NCBI GenBank assembly: GCA_030666765.1
Contig: DAOUXE010000053.1
Span: forward strand, 1 to 7,097
Reading direction: 5' to 3'
Origin: Methanosarcinales archaeon
GTDB lineage: Archaea > Halobacteriota > Methanosarcinia > Methanosarcinales > Methanogasteraceae
DNA: 7,097 nucleotides
The translations under genes and the position numbers were made by a program. The notes beneath the pieces were generated by a model. That model did not search any database. It worked only from the letters and a program-made list of their open reading frames with translations, and had not been told where the DNA came from. This document shows, piece by piece, positions 1 to 6,392 of the stretch (the first letter of the stretch is position 1; every line of letters begins with the position of its first letter).

Positions 1-133
1 CGTGTAATCTTGTGGTTCCTACCACGAGTTACTCGGGGCATGTACTTTTGCTACTTTATTGTTCGGTGAGCACTAATAGTAGAATCGCTAAAATATGATT
101 GGGTAGAGGCGACACCATCATGATCGAAATTTG

Positions 134-1015
134 TTAACGAGGCGAAGGGTTTTTCCATATATCTTCAAAGTTATTTCTCAACAAAGCGATGGGGTCTGCT
201 TCTCTCATATATATTGTGCCGATACATGATGGTCCTGACCTGTCTGAAAGCAGAAGTTCCGTTCCATCCAGCGCCAAATCATGATCGAATAAAATCTGTC
301 TGCATGTCCCATAGTATTCTCTGGGTATATATTTTACCTCGATTTTACCCCCATATTCCATCTTTAATCTTTTTATATCTTCCGCCTCATCATTTTTATC
401 GATGATCGCCCTGATCTTCGATCCTTGTTGAACAAGATGGCTATAATATCCTTTATACGCCTCTTTAAAAACGTTGATTCCGCCTAACATCATTGAGACA
501 GTGGTATTCTCAAACCCGCCTATGATGCCCAAAAGTGTATACACGACCCACGTATCCGCATAATGAAGCGTGACACTCCCCTTTTCGATCCCGATTCCAT
601 TTCTACCAAAGTTTTTCATCCAAATCCTGTGTATCTCCCCGACATCCCGGTTCCTGATGGAAAAATCTTCATCGGAATAGACCTCCTTCAGATATTCGTT
701 ATGTACCTCCGCAACGATCCTTGGGTTTACAGGTAGGTATGGCTCTGTCCCAAATCTCGTATCTGATCCATGCACGAACAACACCTGTGCAATCAAACCA
801 TTGTTCATAAGTGCGTTCCTGCCATTCTTAAGTGCCCTTTCGGATATGGTTTTGCGTATTCTTCTGGCTTCCCTGTGCATTTCAGTAAAGCTTGCCGGAG
901 TGTGGCAAATCAAAGTAACATAATACAAAGAAGCTTCATGTGATACATCGATCCCTATCTCATCAAATATCGATTCAAAGGTCTGGACGACATTTGTAAG
1001 TTTCATCTCTTCCAC
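134..1015 (-). CDS. TrmB-like transcriptional regulator (wHTH plus PLD-like sensor domain)
   Basis: A predicted 293-residue cytosolic protein, probably a DNA-binding regulator. Residues about 26-100 read as a winged helix-turn-helix: an amphipathic helix (SHEASLYYVTLI), a short turn (HTPASFTE), a basic recognition-like helix (REARRIRKTISERALKNG) and a strand-rich wing (VLFVHGSD... PYLPVNP). Residues about 150-290 resemble the C-terminal phospholipase-D-like half of TrmB-type regulators: a hydrophobic helix, a GSKIRAIID strand, a KIEVKYIPREY strand, a LDGTELLLSD hairpin and a closing LLRNNFEDIW helix. No H-x-K catalytic motif is visible, so a ligand-sensing rather than enzymatic role is inferred. 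The start is GTG, with a G-rich stretch (GGGGGA) about 7 bases upstream; an in-frame ATG three codons later (1006-1004) is a fair alternative. The gene is divergent from the surface-protein operon, so control of that operon or of itself is plausible but unproven. The fold assignment is by eye. Confidence 0.8.
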   Translation of the reverse strand: MEEMKLTNVVQTFESIFDEIGIDVSHEASLYYVTLICHTPASFTEMHREARRIRKTISERALKNGRNALMNNGLIAQVLFVHGSDTRFGTEPYLPVNPRIVAEVHNEYLKEVYSDEDFSIRNRDVGEIHRIWMKNFGRNGIGIEKGSVTLHYADTWVVYTLLGIIGGFENTTVSMMLGGINVFKEAYKGYYSHLVQQGSKIRAIIDKNDEAEDIKRLKMEYGGKIEVKYIPREYYGTCRQILFDHDLALDGTELLLSDRSGPSCIGTIYMREADPIALLRNNFEDIWKNPSPR

Positions 1016-1063
1016 GTTTATTCCCCCGGTTAACTACCCTGTAACAATCTTATGAAATCATAG

Positions 1064-1072
1064 TAGATATAA
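1064..1072 (-). promoter_or_regulatory. Possible TATA box for the divergent regulator
   Basis: Read on the minus strand this is TTATATCTA, preceded by an A-rich stretch (ACAAAAAG) that could serve as a BRE. It lies about 50 bases upstream of the GTG start, so transcription would begin near 1040 and leave a leader of roughly 25 bases. This rests on motif resemblance only. Confidence 0.45.
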
Positions 1073-1141
1073 CTTTTTGTCGATACCACATCCTTTTCAT
1101 GATGCCATATTCGCAGAATGAAAAAACCTGTGTATCCAAAA

Positions 1142-1166
1142 ATTGTCAAATCAAGAAAATGACAAT
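1142..1166. promoter_or_regulatory. Inverted repeat, candidate operator
   Basis: A perfect 7-base inverted repeat, ATTGTCA, 11 bases, TGACAAT. It ends 14 bases before the TATA box of the surface-protein operon and lies about 70 bases upstream of the regulator's TATA box. This is a typical place for an archaeal activator site or shared operator. The divergent TrmB-like protein is the obvious candidate to bind it, but that is inference. No clear copy is seen in front of the archaellin gene. Confidence 0.4.
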
Positions 1167-1180
1167 CTTTGCCCATCTGT

Positions 1181-1188
1181 TTTATATA
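1181..1188 (+). promoter_or_regulatory. TATA box of the surface-protein operon
   Basis: TTTATATA is a good archaeal TATA box. Transcription expected about 22-27 bases downstream of its centre would start near 1207-1212, just before the leader hairpin. The box-to-hairpin distance (32 bases from box start to stem start) nearly equals that of the archaellin promoter (31 bases), which supports both calls. Confidence 0.65.
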
Positions 1189-1212
1189 CTTTCATTCCAT
1201 ACATAGGTATAG

Positions 1213-1252
1213 TACCTCATTATTATCATTAGAATGATGGATTAATGAGGTA
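1213..1252 (+). promoter_or_regulatory. 5' leader hairpin, copy 1
   Basis: TACCTCATTA (1213-1222) pairs perfectly with TAATGAGGTA (1243-1252). Inside it, ATCAT (1225-1229) pairs with ATGAT (1234-1238) around a short loop, separated from the outer stem by U-G pairs and a small bulge. The predicted transcription start puts this hairpin at the extreme 5' end of the mRNA, 11 bases before the ribosome binding site. A second copy with the same opening 12-mer (GTACCTCATTAT, from 1212) lies before the archaellin gene. Possible roles are mRNA stabilisation, translational control, or a DNA operator with dyad symmetry. Confidence 0.6.
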
Positions 1253-1263
1253 GTTAAACACAA

Positions 1264-1270
1264 AGGAGGT
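1264..1270 (+). promoter_or_regulatory. Ribosome binding site that decides the start of the first surface gene
   Basis: AGGAGGT is a strong Shine-Dalgarno match. It directly abuts an ATG at 1271 but stands 6 bases from the in-frame ATG at 1277, so 1277 is the better start. The same double-ATG layout (GAGGTGATGAAAATG) occurs at the last gene of the window. Confidence 0.75.
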
Positions 1271-1276
1271 ATGAAA

Positions 1277-2494
1277 ATGGAAGATTCAAAGACAGGGAGA
1301 TTTAAGGAATTCGTAGCGTCTATTAGATGCGCACTACTCGCAACGATACTGGCGGTTTCGATGTGCTCTGTTGCTGCTGCATATACGAGCGATGGTGAGA
1401 CCGGTGCTGGCGGAACAGCGGGTATTTATGTAGTTGGTTTTACCCTGGATCCGACAAACGCAACGGTTTATTCCGGAAATAGCCAGCGATTCACCGCAAC
1501 CGCAACTGTTTTGGATACAACAACAGGAGAAACGACATATGAAGTTGTATCTTCTGATGTTAGCTGGCAGAGCACAATAGGGGGCATTGATGCCAATGGG
1601 CATTTTTCCGCGAAGGAAGTCGGTACGGGCATAATAAAAGTAATATATGGGACGGTATCTGCAGAGGCGATAGTAACCGTCAATCATGGACCCGTAGACC
1701 GCATCTACATCACAGCAAATGATACCAAACTCGTCAGTTTCTCAGAGTTGACGCCGTCTGTTTCGATACCATTCGGACTCAAAGGTGTGGATCGATATGA
1801 CAACGAATTCCAGATACCTGATGCACACTGGACATGCAGCGACCCGGACATCGGCAGTATCACACAAACAGGCGTATTCATGTTTGCGGATGGTACTGTT
1901 GATGAGACTGGTGGATTTAACCGAAGCTTTCTGGCTGATAACGAAAGCAGGATGACGGTAATAACCGCATCGGTCGGCGCCAGCACGTCCTACACAGTGG
2001 ACCTCACACTATATACAAACAACCGATCAGGACTAAGGAACGATAACGTGACTGGTGTAAACATTCTTGAGGACCCCCTGGAAACACCGGATGCGAGATT
2101 CTCACCTAAATTGATGGCAGTTCAGGCGATGGCAGCCAATGGTTGGGACTTTGGAACGGTGTACCCGGGCACACCCACCGGTTGGACAAAGGTGACCTTC
2201 AAGAACATCGGCACATGCGACATCAGGATTACGCCGCAGCCACCCATCGGTGCCTTTGATACCAACATTTATAAGTATGCATACTTAAGAGATGATAGGT
2301 CAGAAGGAGATGGTATGAAGATGGGTAGCTACTCAGTTGATGTTCCGATAGCTCCAATATACAATAACTTCGGACGTATCGTCAGTTTCTCGTCAGAGAC
2401 ACAGACCACGGAAGTTCGTTTAGTCCCTCCAGGCGATCTGACAAGCATTACTACCGATGACGGACCAATCAGGTATCTACTCACGTCAATATGA
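1277..2494 (+). CDS. Secreted surface protein with two bacterial-Ig-like domains, no anchor
   Basis: A 405-residue exported protein of unknown function. Residues 1-37 are a long type I signal peptide: a charged start (MEDSKTGRFKEF), a hydrophobic core (CALLATILAVSMCSV) and an AAA-type cleavage site. A Big_2-like Ig domain follows at about 49-136 (DPTNATVYSGNSQRFTATA, then DVSWQST, GGIDANGHFSA and a closing AIVTV). A second, longer Ig-like domain lies at about 140-248 (GLKGVDRYDNEF, HWTCSDPDIGSI, TGVFMFADG, ITASVGAS). The C-terminal 130 residues hold a WDFGTVYPG... VTFKNIG motif resembling ASH/choice-of-anchor-D type beta domains. No C-terminal membrane helix or sorting signal is visible, so the protein is released, part of the S-layer, or held by its neighbours. 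It is first in an operon; its stop overlaps the next start as ATGA, implying translational coupling. Big_2 domains commonly serve in adhesion. Confidence 0.85.
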   Translation: MEDSKTGRFKEFVASIRCALLATILAVSMCSVAAAYTSDGETGAGGTAGIYVVGFTLDPTNATVYSGNSQRFTATATVLDTTTGETTYEVVSSDVSWQSTIGGIDANGHFSAKEVGTGIIKVIYGTVSAEAIVTVNHGPVDRIYITANDTKLVSFSELTPSVSIPFGLKGVDRYDNEFQIPDAHWTCSDPDIGSITQTGVFMFADGTVDETGGFNRSFLADNESRMTVITASVGASTSYTVDLTLYTNNRSGLRNDNVTGVNILEDPLETPDARFSPKLMAVQAMAANGWDFGTVYPGTPTGWTKVTFKNIGTCDIRITPQPPIGAFDTNIYKYAYLRDDRSEGDGMKMGSYSVDVPIAPIYNNFGRIVSFSSETQTTEVRLVPPGDLTSITTDDGPIRYLLTSI

Positions 2495-4104
2495 AAAGAA
2501 TTCTACTTCCTCTTTTTTTATTTTCTTTGATAGGAATTTCATCAGCAGCAGATATCATCGTCCCGAGTGAAGAATCGTATCATGTCTCATACACGGACGA
2601 ATTTACATTTACTCTGGTAGTTTCGAGTGAAGATTATAATGGACGGATAGTAGTGGAAGATCGATGGACAGAACCTTGTAGCGTATGTGCAAAAGAACCT
2701 GCGCTATACAACAGAACAGCATCCGATCTCGGCATCGGAATAAATTATGAAGACGAATTTTATATCTCTGAAAGAACTGCTCATGATCTGAAAGTATCGG
2801 TGAAAGTGGATACTGCCGATGTGTACTGCGGTTTGATCATTTTTACACCGATTGACGCTGGTGGAAGCGGTATATTATCGCGCGGCACATGGATAACTAT
2901 GGATATGAGGGGGATTTCAGTATCGCCAGTGACCTCACCTACAAATAAAACTGCGCTTAACATAACGGGCTTTAGCTCTGAGAAGAACCTTGAAATTTAC
3001 TTAAACCAAAATCCTGTTGGGACCGTAGAGATAACCAGCGGCAACAACTTCACTACGGCAATCACGCTATCGGAAGGGGATAATGAAATCGTTATGAAAG
3101 CGGTTGATTCGGAACTACGGTCAAATCCGATCCATATCACACTTGATACAATTCCACCGGATGCACCAATCATCTCCCCAATCCCCCCTCCAACCGTAAA
3201 CAAAAGCATGATTACAATAGCAGGAACTTCCGAGGCAGAGTCGATTGTTCGCATATTCGTAAATGAAATCGAAAAAAATAATATATCTGTGTCCGGCTCC
3301 GGTGACTTTACGCTATCAAACATCGGCCTGGATGTGGGCAACAACACGATAACCGCGGTTGCAGTGGACAGAGCAGGAAACCCGAGCAACGAATCTGTGC
3401 CTGTTTGTATGATCTGCATTGAACATAATAAGAGAATTCAATTGAGCGCAGATAAAACCACTACTATATTACAGGAGGGGGGATCTGCAACCTGCAACAT
3501 AACCGCATTGGTTGTTGACGAGGGTGGAACGCTGATGGAAAACACCACAGTAACAATAAATTTCTCGATCGTTTCAGGAAATGCCGTTCTTTTAACAAGA
3601 GAAGTAAAGACCGATGGGGGCAGGGCAGCGACCACGGTAGAATGTAGTGGTGCGGGCGACGTGACAATAAATGCAGAGACATCTTCTCTGGATATCGCAG
3701 GTGATTCACTTACAATCTCTTTCATAAGTTCAAAGGCCACACTTTCATCCGAAAATGAGACGAACGAGACGACAAATGCTTCCGGTTCTGATGACAGATC
3801 CGGGGGCAGGAACATACCAAGTATACTGATTTACATACTGCTTGTAATTGTGGTCGTTGTTGCAGGGTTCCTTCTATACACTAAGGTCATAAAAAAACGG
3901 AAAGGGCAGGCAGGCGGCGCGGATGATGGGTCATCATGGATGGTATCAGCCATGAAGAAGAAGGGTGAGGACTATCTGATAACAATCGAGAGGGACGGTA
4001 AGAGGAAAAGGATAAAACTGAATGAGAAGTTATATAAGAAATTAATAAAGAAGAGAAAGATGACGTTTGGCAAGCATACAATCATGTTCAAGCCAAAAAA
4101 GTAG
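2491..4104 (+). CDS. Type I membrane surface protein with Ig-like and Big_1 domains and the shared cytoplasmic tail
   Basis: 537 residues. The signal peptide is MKRILLPLFLFSLIGISSA (cleavage near 19-21). A beta-rich domain at about 22-143 has a CxxC pair (C63, C66) and C113. Two Ig-like domains of the 'extracellular loop' type follow (about 144-220 and 221-305), each with N-K-T/S, a GTSEAES-like turn and a GDNEIVMKAVD or GNNTITAVAVD strand; the second opens with IPPDAPIISP. A Big_1/invasin-like domain (about 314-412: ILQEGGSATCNITALVVDEGG, then KTDGGRAATTV) precedes a sequon-rich linker (N422, N425, N429). A membrane helix at about 444-464 is followed by KVIKKRKG as stop-transfer and a 60-residue basic cytosolic domain. 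From residue 428 to the end it is paralogous to the next gene product. No Shine-Dalgarno is visible; the start overlaps the upstream stop. The function is unknown; adhesin, receptor or S-layer tether are options. Confidence 0.87.
   Translation: MKRILLPLFLFSLIGISSAADIIVPSEESYHVSYTDEFTFTLVVSSEDYNGRIVVEDRWTEPCSVCAKEPALYNRTASDLGIGINYEDEFYISERTAHDLKVSVKVDTADVYCGLIIFTPIDAGGSGILSRGTWITMDMRGISVSPVTSPTNKTALNITGFSSEKNLEIYLNQNPVGTVEITSGNNFTTAITLSEGDNEIVMKAVDSELRSNPIHITLDTIPPDAPIISPIPPPTVNKSMITIAGTSEAESIVRIFVNEIEKNNISVSGSGDFTLSNIGLDVGNNTITAVAVDRAGNPSNESVPVCMICIEHNKRIQLSADKTTTILQEGGSATCNITALVVDEGGTLMENTTVTINFSIVSGNAVLLTREVKTDGGRAATTVECSGAGDVTINAETSSLDIAGDSLTISFISSKATLSSENETNETTNASGSDDRSGGRNIPSILIYILLVIVVVVAGFLLYTKVIKKRKGQAGGADDGSSWMVSAMKKKGEDYLITIERDGKRKRIKLNEKLYKKLIKKRKMTFGKHTIMFKPKK
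3772..4104 (+). repeat. Shared linker-TM-cytoplasmic module, copy 1
   Basis: This encodes residues 428-537 and aligns without gaps with the end of the next gene. By hand about 55 of 110 residues are identical. The most conserved parts are TNASG and GRN before the helix, DDG-x-SW-x-VS just after it, and the terminal IKLNEK, YKKLIK and TFGK-x-TI blocks. In DNA, 4011-4083 matches 6118-6190 at about 65 of 73 positions. Confidence 0.85.
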
Positions 4105-4114
4105 TACATATCGC

Positions 4115-4120
4115 GGAGGG
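4115..4120 (+). promoter_or_regulatory. Ribosome binding site before a GTG start
   Basis: GGAGGG is followed almost at once by an in-frame GTG at 4121. The spacing is unusually tight, but no in-frame ATG lies at normal distance, and the next in-frame Met is inside the signal-peptide core. The reading frame stays open back to a TTG at 4067 inside the preceding gene; starting there would put an extra 18 polar residues before the signal peptide. Confidence 0.5.
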
Positions 4121-6214
4121 GTGGATATCAAGTTTCATGACCCGGGTAGGAGAGTAATTTTCGCAATCCTACTTTCAATGCTGCTGCAACCGGCAATCGC
4201 CGTCACGAATGAATGTCCTGATGACGATCTTGACGCCGACGTTGTGTGGGTGAGCAGCGGTAGCACGAGCATTGCCTGGAGCACGGCGTACGGATTCGAA
4301 GCGGATGATGCGGTGTATATCATACGGGCTTCTGATTTTAACCAGGATCTGAGTGCAGCGCTCATATCGATTGAGATGGATGGGGCCGTTGAGAAGAAGG
4401 TTCTGTATCTTGATACGCGACCAGGGGATGATTGGTTTAACTGGGACGCTGAGATACGGGTGGAATTGACGGGTATAACTACAGATGCACATGAAACTCC
4501 ATCGGCGCATCTGGATCTGTATCGCGGAGAGAAACCCAGGCTTGATATCGAGATCGGTGCGACATCCGAGACTCACTATGGGACCAACGTGTCATCTGAT
4601 CAGTATGCTCCGGGAAAGGAGAAGACGATCGCAATAGAGGTTAAGAATACGGGAGGGGCATGGATCGAGGATGTTGCGGTATGGATCGATATCGGAGAAC
4701 TGAAACTTGCAGATCAGGATTTTGAGTTCCGTGATCAGATGATATACGAAAGTCTCGGGTGTATGGAGAATGGTGATGCCGGATCGATCAATTTCACTGT
4801 TGCTGCACCGGCATGGGATGGGGTAACCTCGCCGTACCGGATCAATTACACCATATCAGTATCCGCTGAGGGAGTTGACATCCAGGAGATGCGGTACTGC
4901 ACAAACGAATCCCTGACCTTATCCTGCACCGACCCTGAGTTGCTGGTTACACAATCGGCCTGCTATGACGAGATCAGTATGAGCCGGTGCAACCTCATAA
5001 GCTCGAATCTGAGTCTGGAGGAGATCGCCATATCCATGCCGGAAGCCTTGATATATAACGTTAGCGAGTGGAGCATCGTGGAAGTTAGCATCCGTAATAT
5101 TGGCTTCTACCCCCTATACGATCTCAATATCACCGACCCTCCGATACCTGACGGCTTTAAGGTTGCAGAGGTCCACGAGGAAGGATCGCTTAAGTGCGTA
5201 TCCAGGGAGCATCCCTATCATATCCGGTACAAACTTGTGCCGACAAAGCCTGGCAGGCATGCAGTCAATGCAACGGTTGTCAGAGCGGAGTTCTACGGGA
5301 CGAAACATTCGTGGCGTTCGGATGGTGCCACCATCACGGTTCACGGACCTCACATCAAACTCACAAAGACGATCACGGAACCTGGCAATGGGACGCACCG
5401 GGTGGCACTTAACCTGCGAAACGATGGTGATCGCGCCGCGCTCACAGATCTCACAGACACCATACCCCTATACGCGCGCTACACCGAGGGTGGCATGGAC
5501 GAAGGCACCGGCATCCCCACCGGAGGGGATTTCGATCTCCGCATAGCCAATGATTCGTATCTCCTGATGGCAAATGACATTCTCCTGGAGCCGGAACAGT
5601 CCGTCGGGTTTTCATATCACGTACAATCTGATCGTGAACTGAATCTTTCGCGCGCAGAGGCTTGGTTCATAGCTCGAAATGACTACGGTGGCGTGGTCTT
5701 CTCCTCGATCCTGGGTCTTCCTGTGGCAGTGCCTGACGACAATGTGACGTCTGAGAATCTGACCTCTGAGAATGTAACATCTGAGAATATAACATCCGGT
5801 AACCGGTCAAATCAGTCAGAGCCCCTGCCTCCGAAAGTGTCCACGCCCGCTTTTGAGAATATGACCGGTGTCTTGCCCACCAATGCTTCCGGTCCGAATG
5901 ATGAACCGGCGGGCAGGAACCTGTTTGATCTACTGGTGTATGCGGCGATTGGAATCGTTGTCCTTGCTGCAGCGTTCATGCTGTGGGGCAGGGTTGCAAG
6001 AAAAGAGAAAGAGAATGAGGAAGGGCTGGATGACGGGTTATCCTGGGCTGTATCAAGCATACGGAAGACAGGCAGCGAATATGAGATAACAGTTACTAAG
6101 AATAGTAAAAAGAGAACGATAAAACTGAATGAGAAGTTCTATAAGAAGTTAATAAAGGATAAAAAGTTGACGTTTGGCAAGCAAACGATCTTTATCCCGC
6201 ATAAAAAAGGGTGA
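4121..6214 (+). CDS. Type I membrane surface protein with CARDB/DUF11-like domains and the shared cytoplasmic tail
   Basis: 697 residues from the GTG start. The signal peptide is about 1-27 (charged start to GRR, core VIFAILLSMLL, cleavage after AIA). An N-terminal domain (about 30-135) with acidic, Trp-containing strands is not recognised. A CARDB-like domain (about 139-275) follows, with the typical EKTIAIEVKNTGGAWIEDVAV strand pair. Two DUF11-like beta domains come next (about 308-410, VEVSIRNIGFYPLYDLNITD; and about 411-535, VALNLRNDGDRAALTDLTDT). The ectodomain has seven cysteines, so disulfides are possible. A stalk with tandem NxTSE sequon repeats (541-560) leads to a membrane helix at about 602-624, an RVARKEKE stop-transfer and a 62-residue basic cytosolic domain paralogous to the preceding protein. 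The gap to the upstream gene is 16 bases, so it is the last gene of the operon. The role is unknown; S-layer tethering or surface sensing are guesses. Confidence 0.87.
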   Translation: MDIKFHDPGRRVIFAILLSMLLQPAIAVTNECPDDDLDADVVWVSSGSTSIAWSTAYGFEADDAVYIIRASDFNQDLSAALISIEMDGAVEKKVLYLDTRPGDDWFNWDAEIRVELTGITTDAHETPSAHLDLYRGEKPRLDIEIGATSETHYGTNVSSDQYAPGKEKTIAIEVKNTGGAWIEDVAVWIDIGELKLADQDFEFRDQMIYESLGCMENGDAGSINFTVAAPAWDGVTSPYRINYTISVSAEGVDIQEMRYCTNESLTLSCTDPELLVTQSACYDEISMSRCNLISSNLSLEEIAISMPEALIYNVSEWSIVEVSIRNIGFYPLYDLNITDPPIPDGFKVAEVHEEGSLKCVSREHPYHIRYKLVPTKPGRHAVNATVVRAEFYGTKHSWRSDGATITVHGPHIKLTKTITEPGNGTHRVALNLRNDGDRAALTDLTDTIPLYARYTEGGMDEGTGIPTGGDFDLRIANDSYLLMANDILLEPEQSVGFSYHVQSDRELNLSRAEAWFIARNDYGGVVFSSILGLPVAVPDDNVTSENLTSENVTSENITSGNRSNQSEPLPPKVSTPAFENMTGVLPTNASGPNDEPAGRNLFDLLVYAAIGIVVLAAAFMLWGRVARKEKENEEGLDDGLSWAVSSIRKTGSEYEITVTKNSKKRTIKLNEKFYKKLIKDKKLTFGKQTIFIPHKKG
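5741..5800 (+). repeat. Four tandem 15-base repeats encoding glycosylation sequons
   Basis: The units start at 5741, 5756, 5771 and 5786 and encode NVTSE, NLTSE, NVTSE and NITSG; NRSNQS follows. Every unit contains an N-x-T sequon, so the stretch is probably a heavily N-glycosylated stalk holding the ectodomain away from the membrane. An in-frame minisatellite of this kind can change copy number between strains. Confidence 0.85.
5879..6214 (+). repeat. Shared linker-TM-cytoplasmic module, copy 2
   Basis: This encodes residues 587-697 and is paralogous to 3772-4104. The identical 12-mer AATGCTTCCGGT at the left border and the near-identical 73 bases near the right end mark it as one duplicated module. 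The ectodomain to its left shows no similarity to that of the preceding gene. Confidence 0.85.
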
Positions 6215-6240
6215 TTATGCGCCAAACAGGTGATGTGTAA

Positions 6241-6261
6241 ACTTTTCGTTTCGCGATCTTT
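6241..6261 (+). terminator. Weak U-rich candidate terminator
   Basis: Three short T-runs (CTTTTC, CGTTTC, TCTTTG) lie 27-47 bases after the last stop of the surface-protein operon and before the archaellin promoter. Archaeal termination often needs only such U-tracts. No convincing hairpin accompanies it, so the call is tentative. Confidence 0.3.
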
Positions 6262-6296
6262 GCAAAAGGAAAAGAAGTGAATTTTCCACAATTTTC

Positions 6297-6304
6297 TTAA
6301 TATA
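6297..6304 (+). promoter_or_regulatory. TATA box of the archaellin operon
   Basis: TTAATATA lies 31 bases before the hairpin motif TACCTC, almost exactly as at the surface-protein operon. Transcription would start near 6322-6327, so the hairpin would again open the mRNA. No clear BRE is visible upstream. Confidence 0.6.
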
Positions 6305-6327
6305 CCTCCAAAACATAGTTTACATTG

Positions 6328-6367
6328 TACCTCATTATCATTATGATGTTGGTGGTAGAGTGGGGTA
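6328..6367 (+). promoter_or_regulatory. 5' leader hairpin, copy 2
   Basis: TACCTCATT (6328-6336) can pair in RNA with AGAGTGGGGTA read back from 6367 to 6359, as nine consecutive pairs including two U-G. Inside it, ATCA and TGAT (6337-6340 and 6344-6347) form a small inner stem. Copy 1 has Watson-Crick pairs throughout the outer stem, whereas this copy keeps the pairing partly through wobbles, which favours an RNA rather than a DNA role. It lies 11 bases upstream of the ribosome binding site. Confidence 0.5.
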
Positions 6368-6378
6368 AACAACAATAC

Positions 6379-6384
6379 AGGAGG
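6379..6384 (+). promoter_or_regulatory. Archaellin ribosome binding site
   Basis: AGGAGG stands 8 bases before the ATG at 6393 and fixes this start, which also yields the expected short class III signal peptide. Confidence 0.8.
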
Positions 6385-6392
6385 AAACGAAT

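Noticed and set aside
9..28. Short hairpin CTTGTGGT-TCCT-ACCACGAG at the left edge
   Set aside because: Eight pairs with one wobble, but no T-run follows on either strand, it is 106 bases past the regulator's stop, and a GGTTC resemblance to a tRNA T-arm is not backed by any other tRNA part. It may belong to something outside the window.
1..68. Open frame from the window start (22 codons to a TGA at 67-69)
   Set aside because: Too short, with no recognisable protein features; another frame is also open to position 98. Not enough to claim a gene end.
57..122. Minus-strand 21-codon ORF with a hydrophobic stretch
   Set aside because: No ribosome binding site and no promoter of its own; a hydrophobic run in AT-rich sequence is expected by chance.
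214..405. Plus-strand ORF inside the regulator gene
   Set aside because: No start signal, odd composition, and it lies fully antisense to a well-supported coding region.
2997..3815. Long minus-strand ORFs opposite the second surface gene
   Set aside because: Ser/Val/Pro-rich shadows of a beta-rich coding sequence, with no promoter or ribosome binding site.
5100..5546. 148-codon plus-strand ORF within the third surface gene
   Set aside because: An out-of-frame shadow with low-complexity Ser/Arg/Pro composition and no ribosome binding site; the main frame has clear domains here.
6242..6274. CTTTTC...GAAAAG inverted repeat as a strong terminator hairpin
   Set aside because: Only six A/T-rich pairs with a 21-base loop; too weak. 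Only the U-tracts were kept as a tentative terminator.
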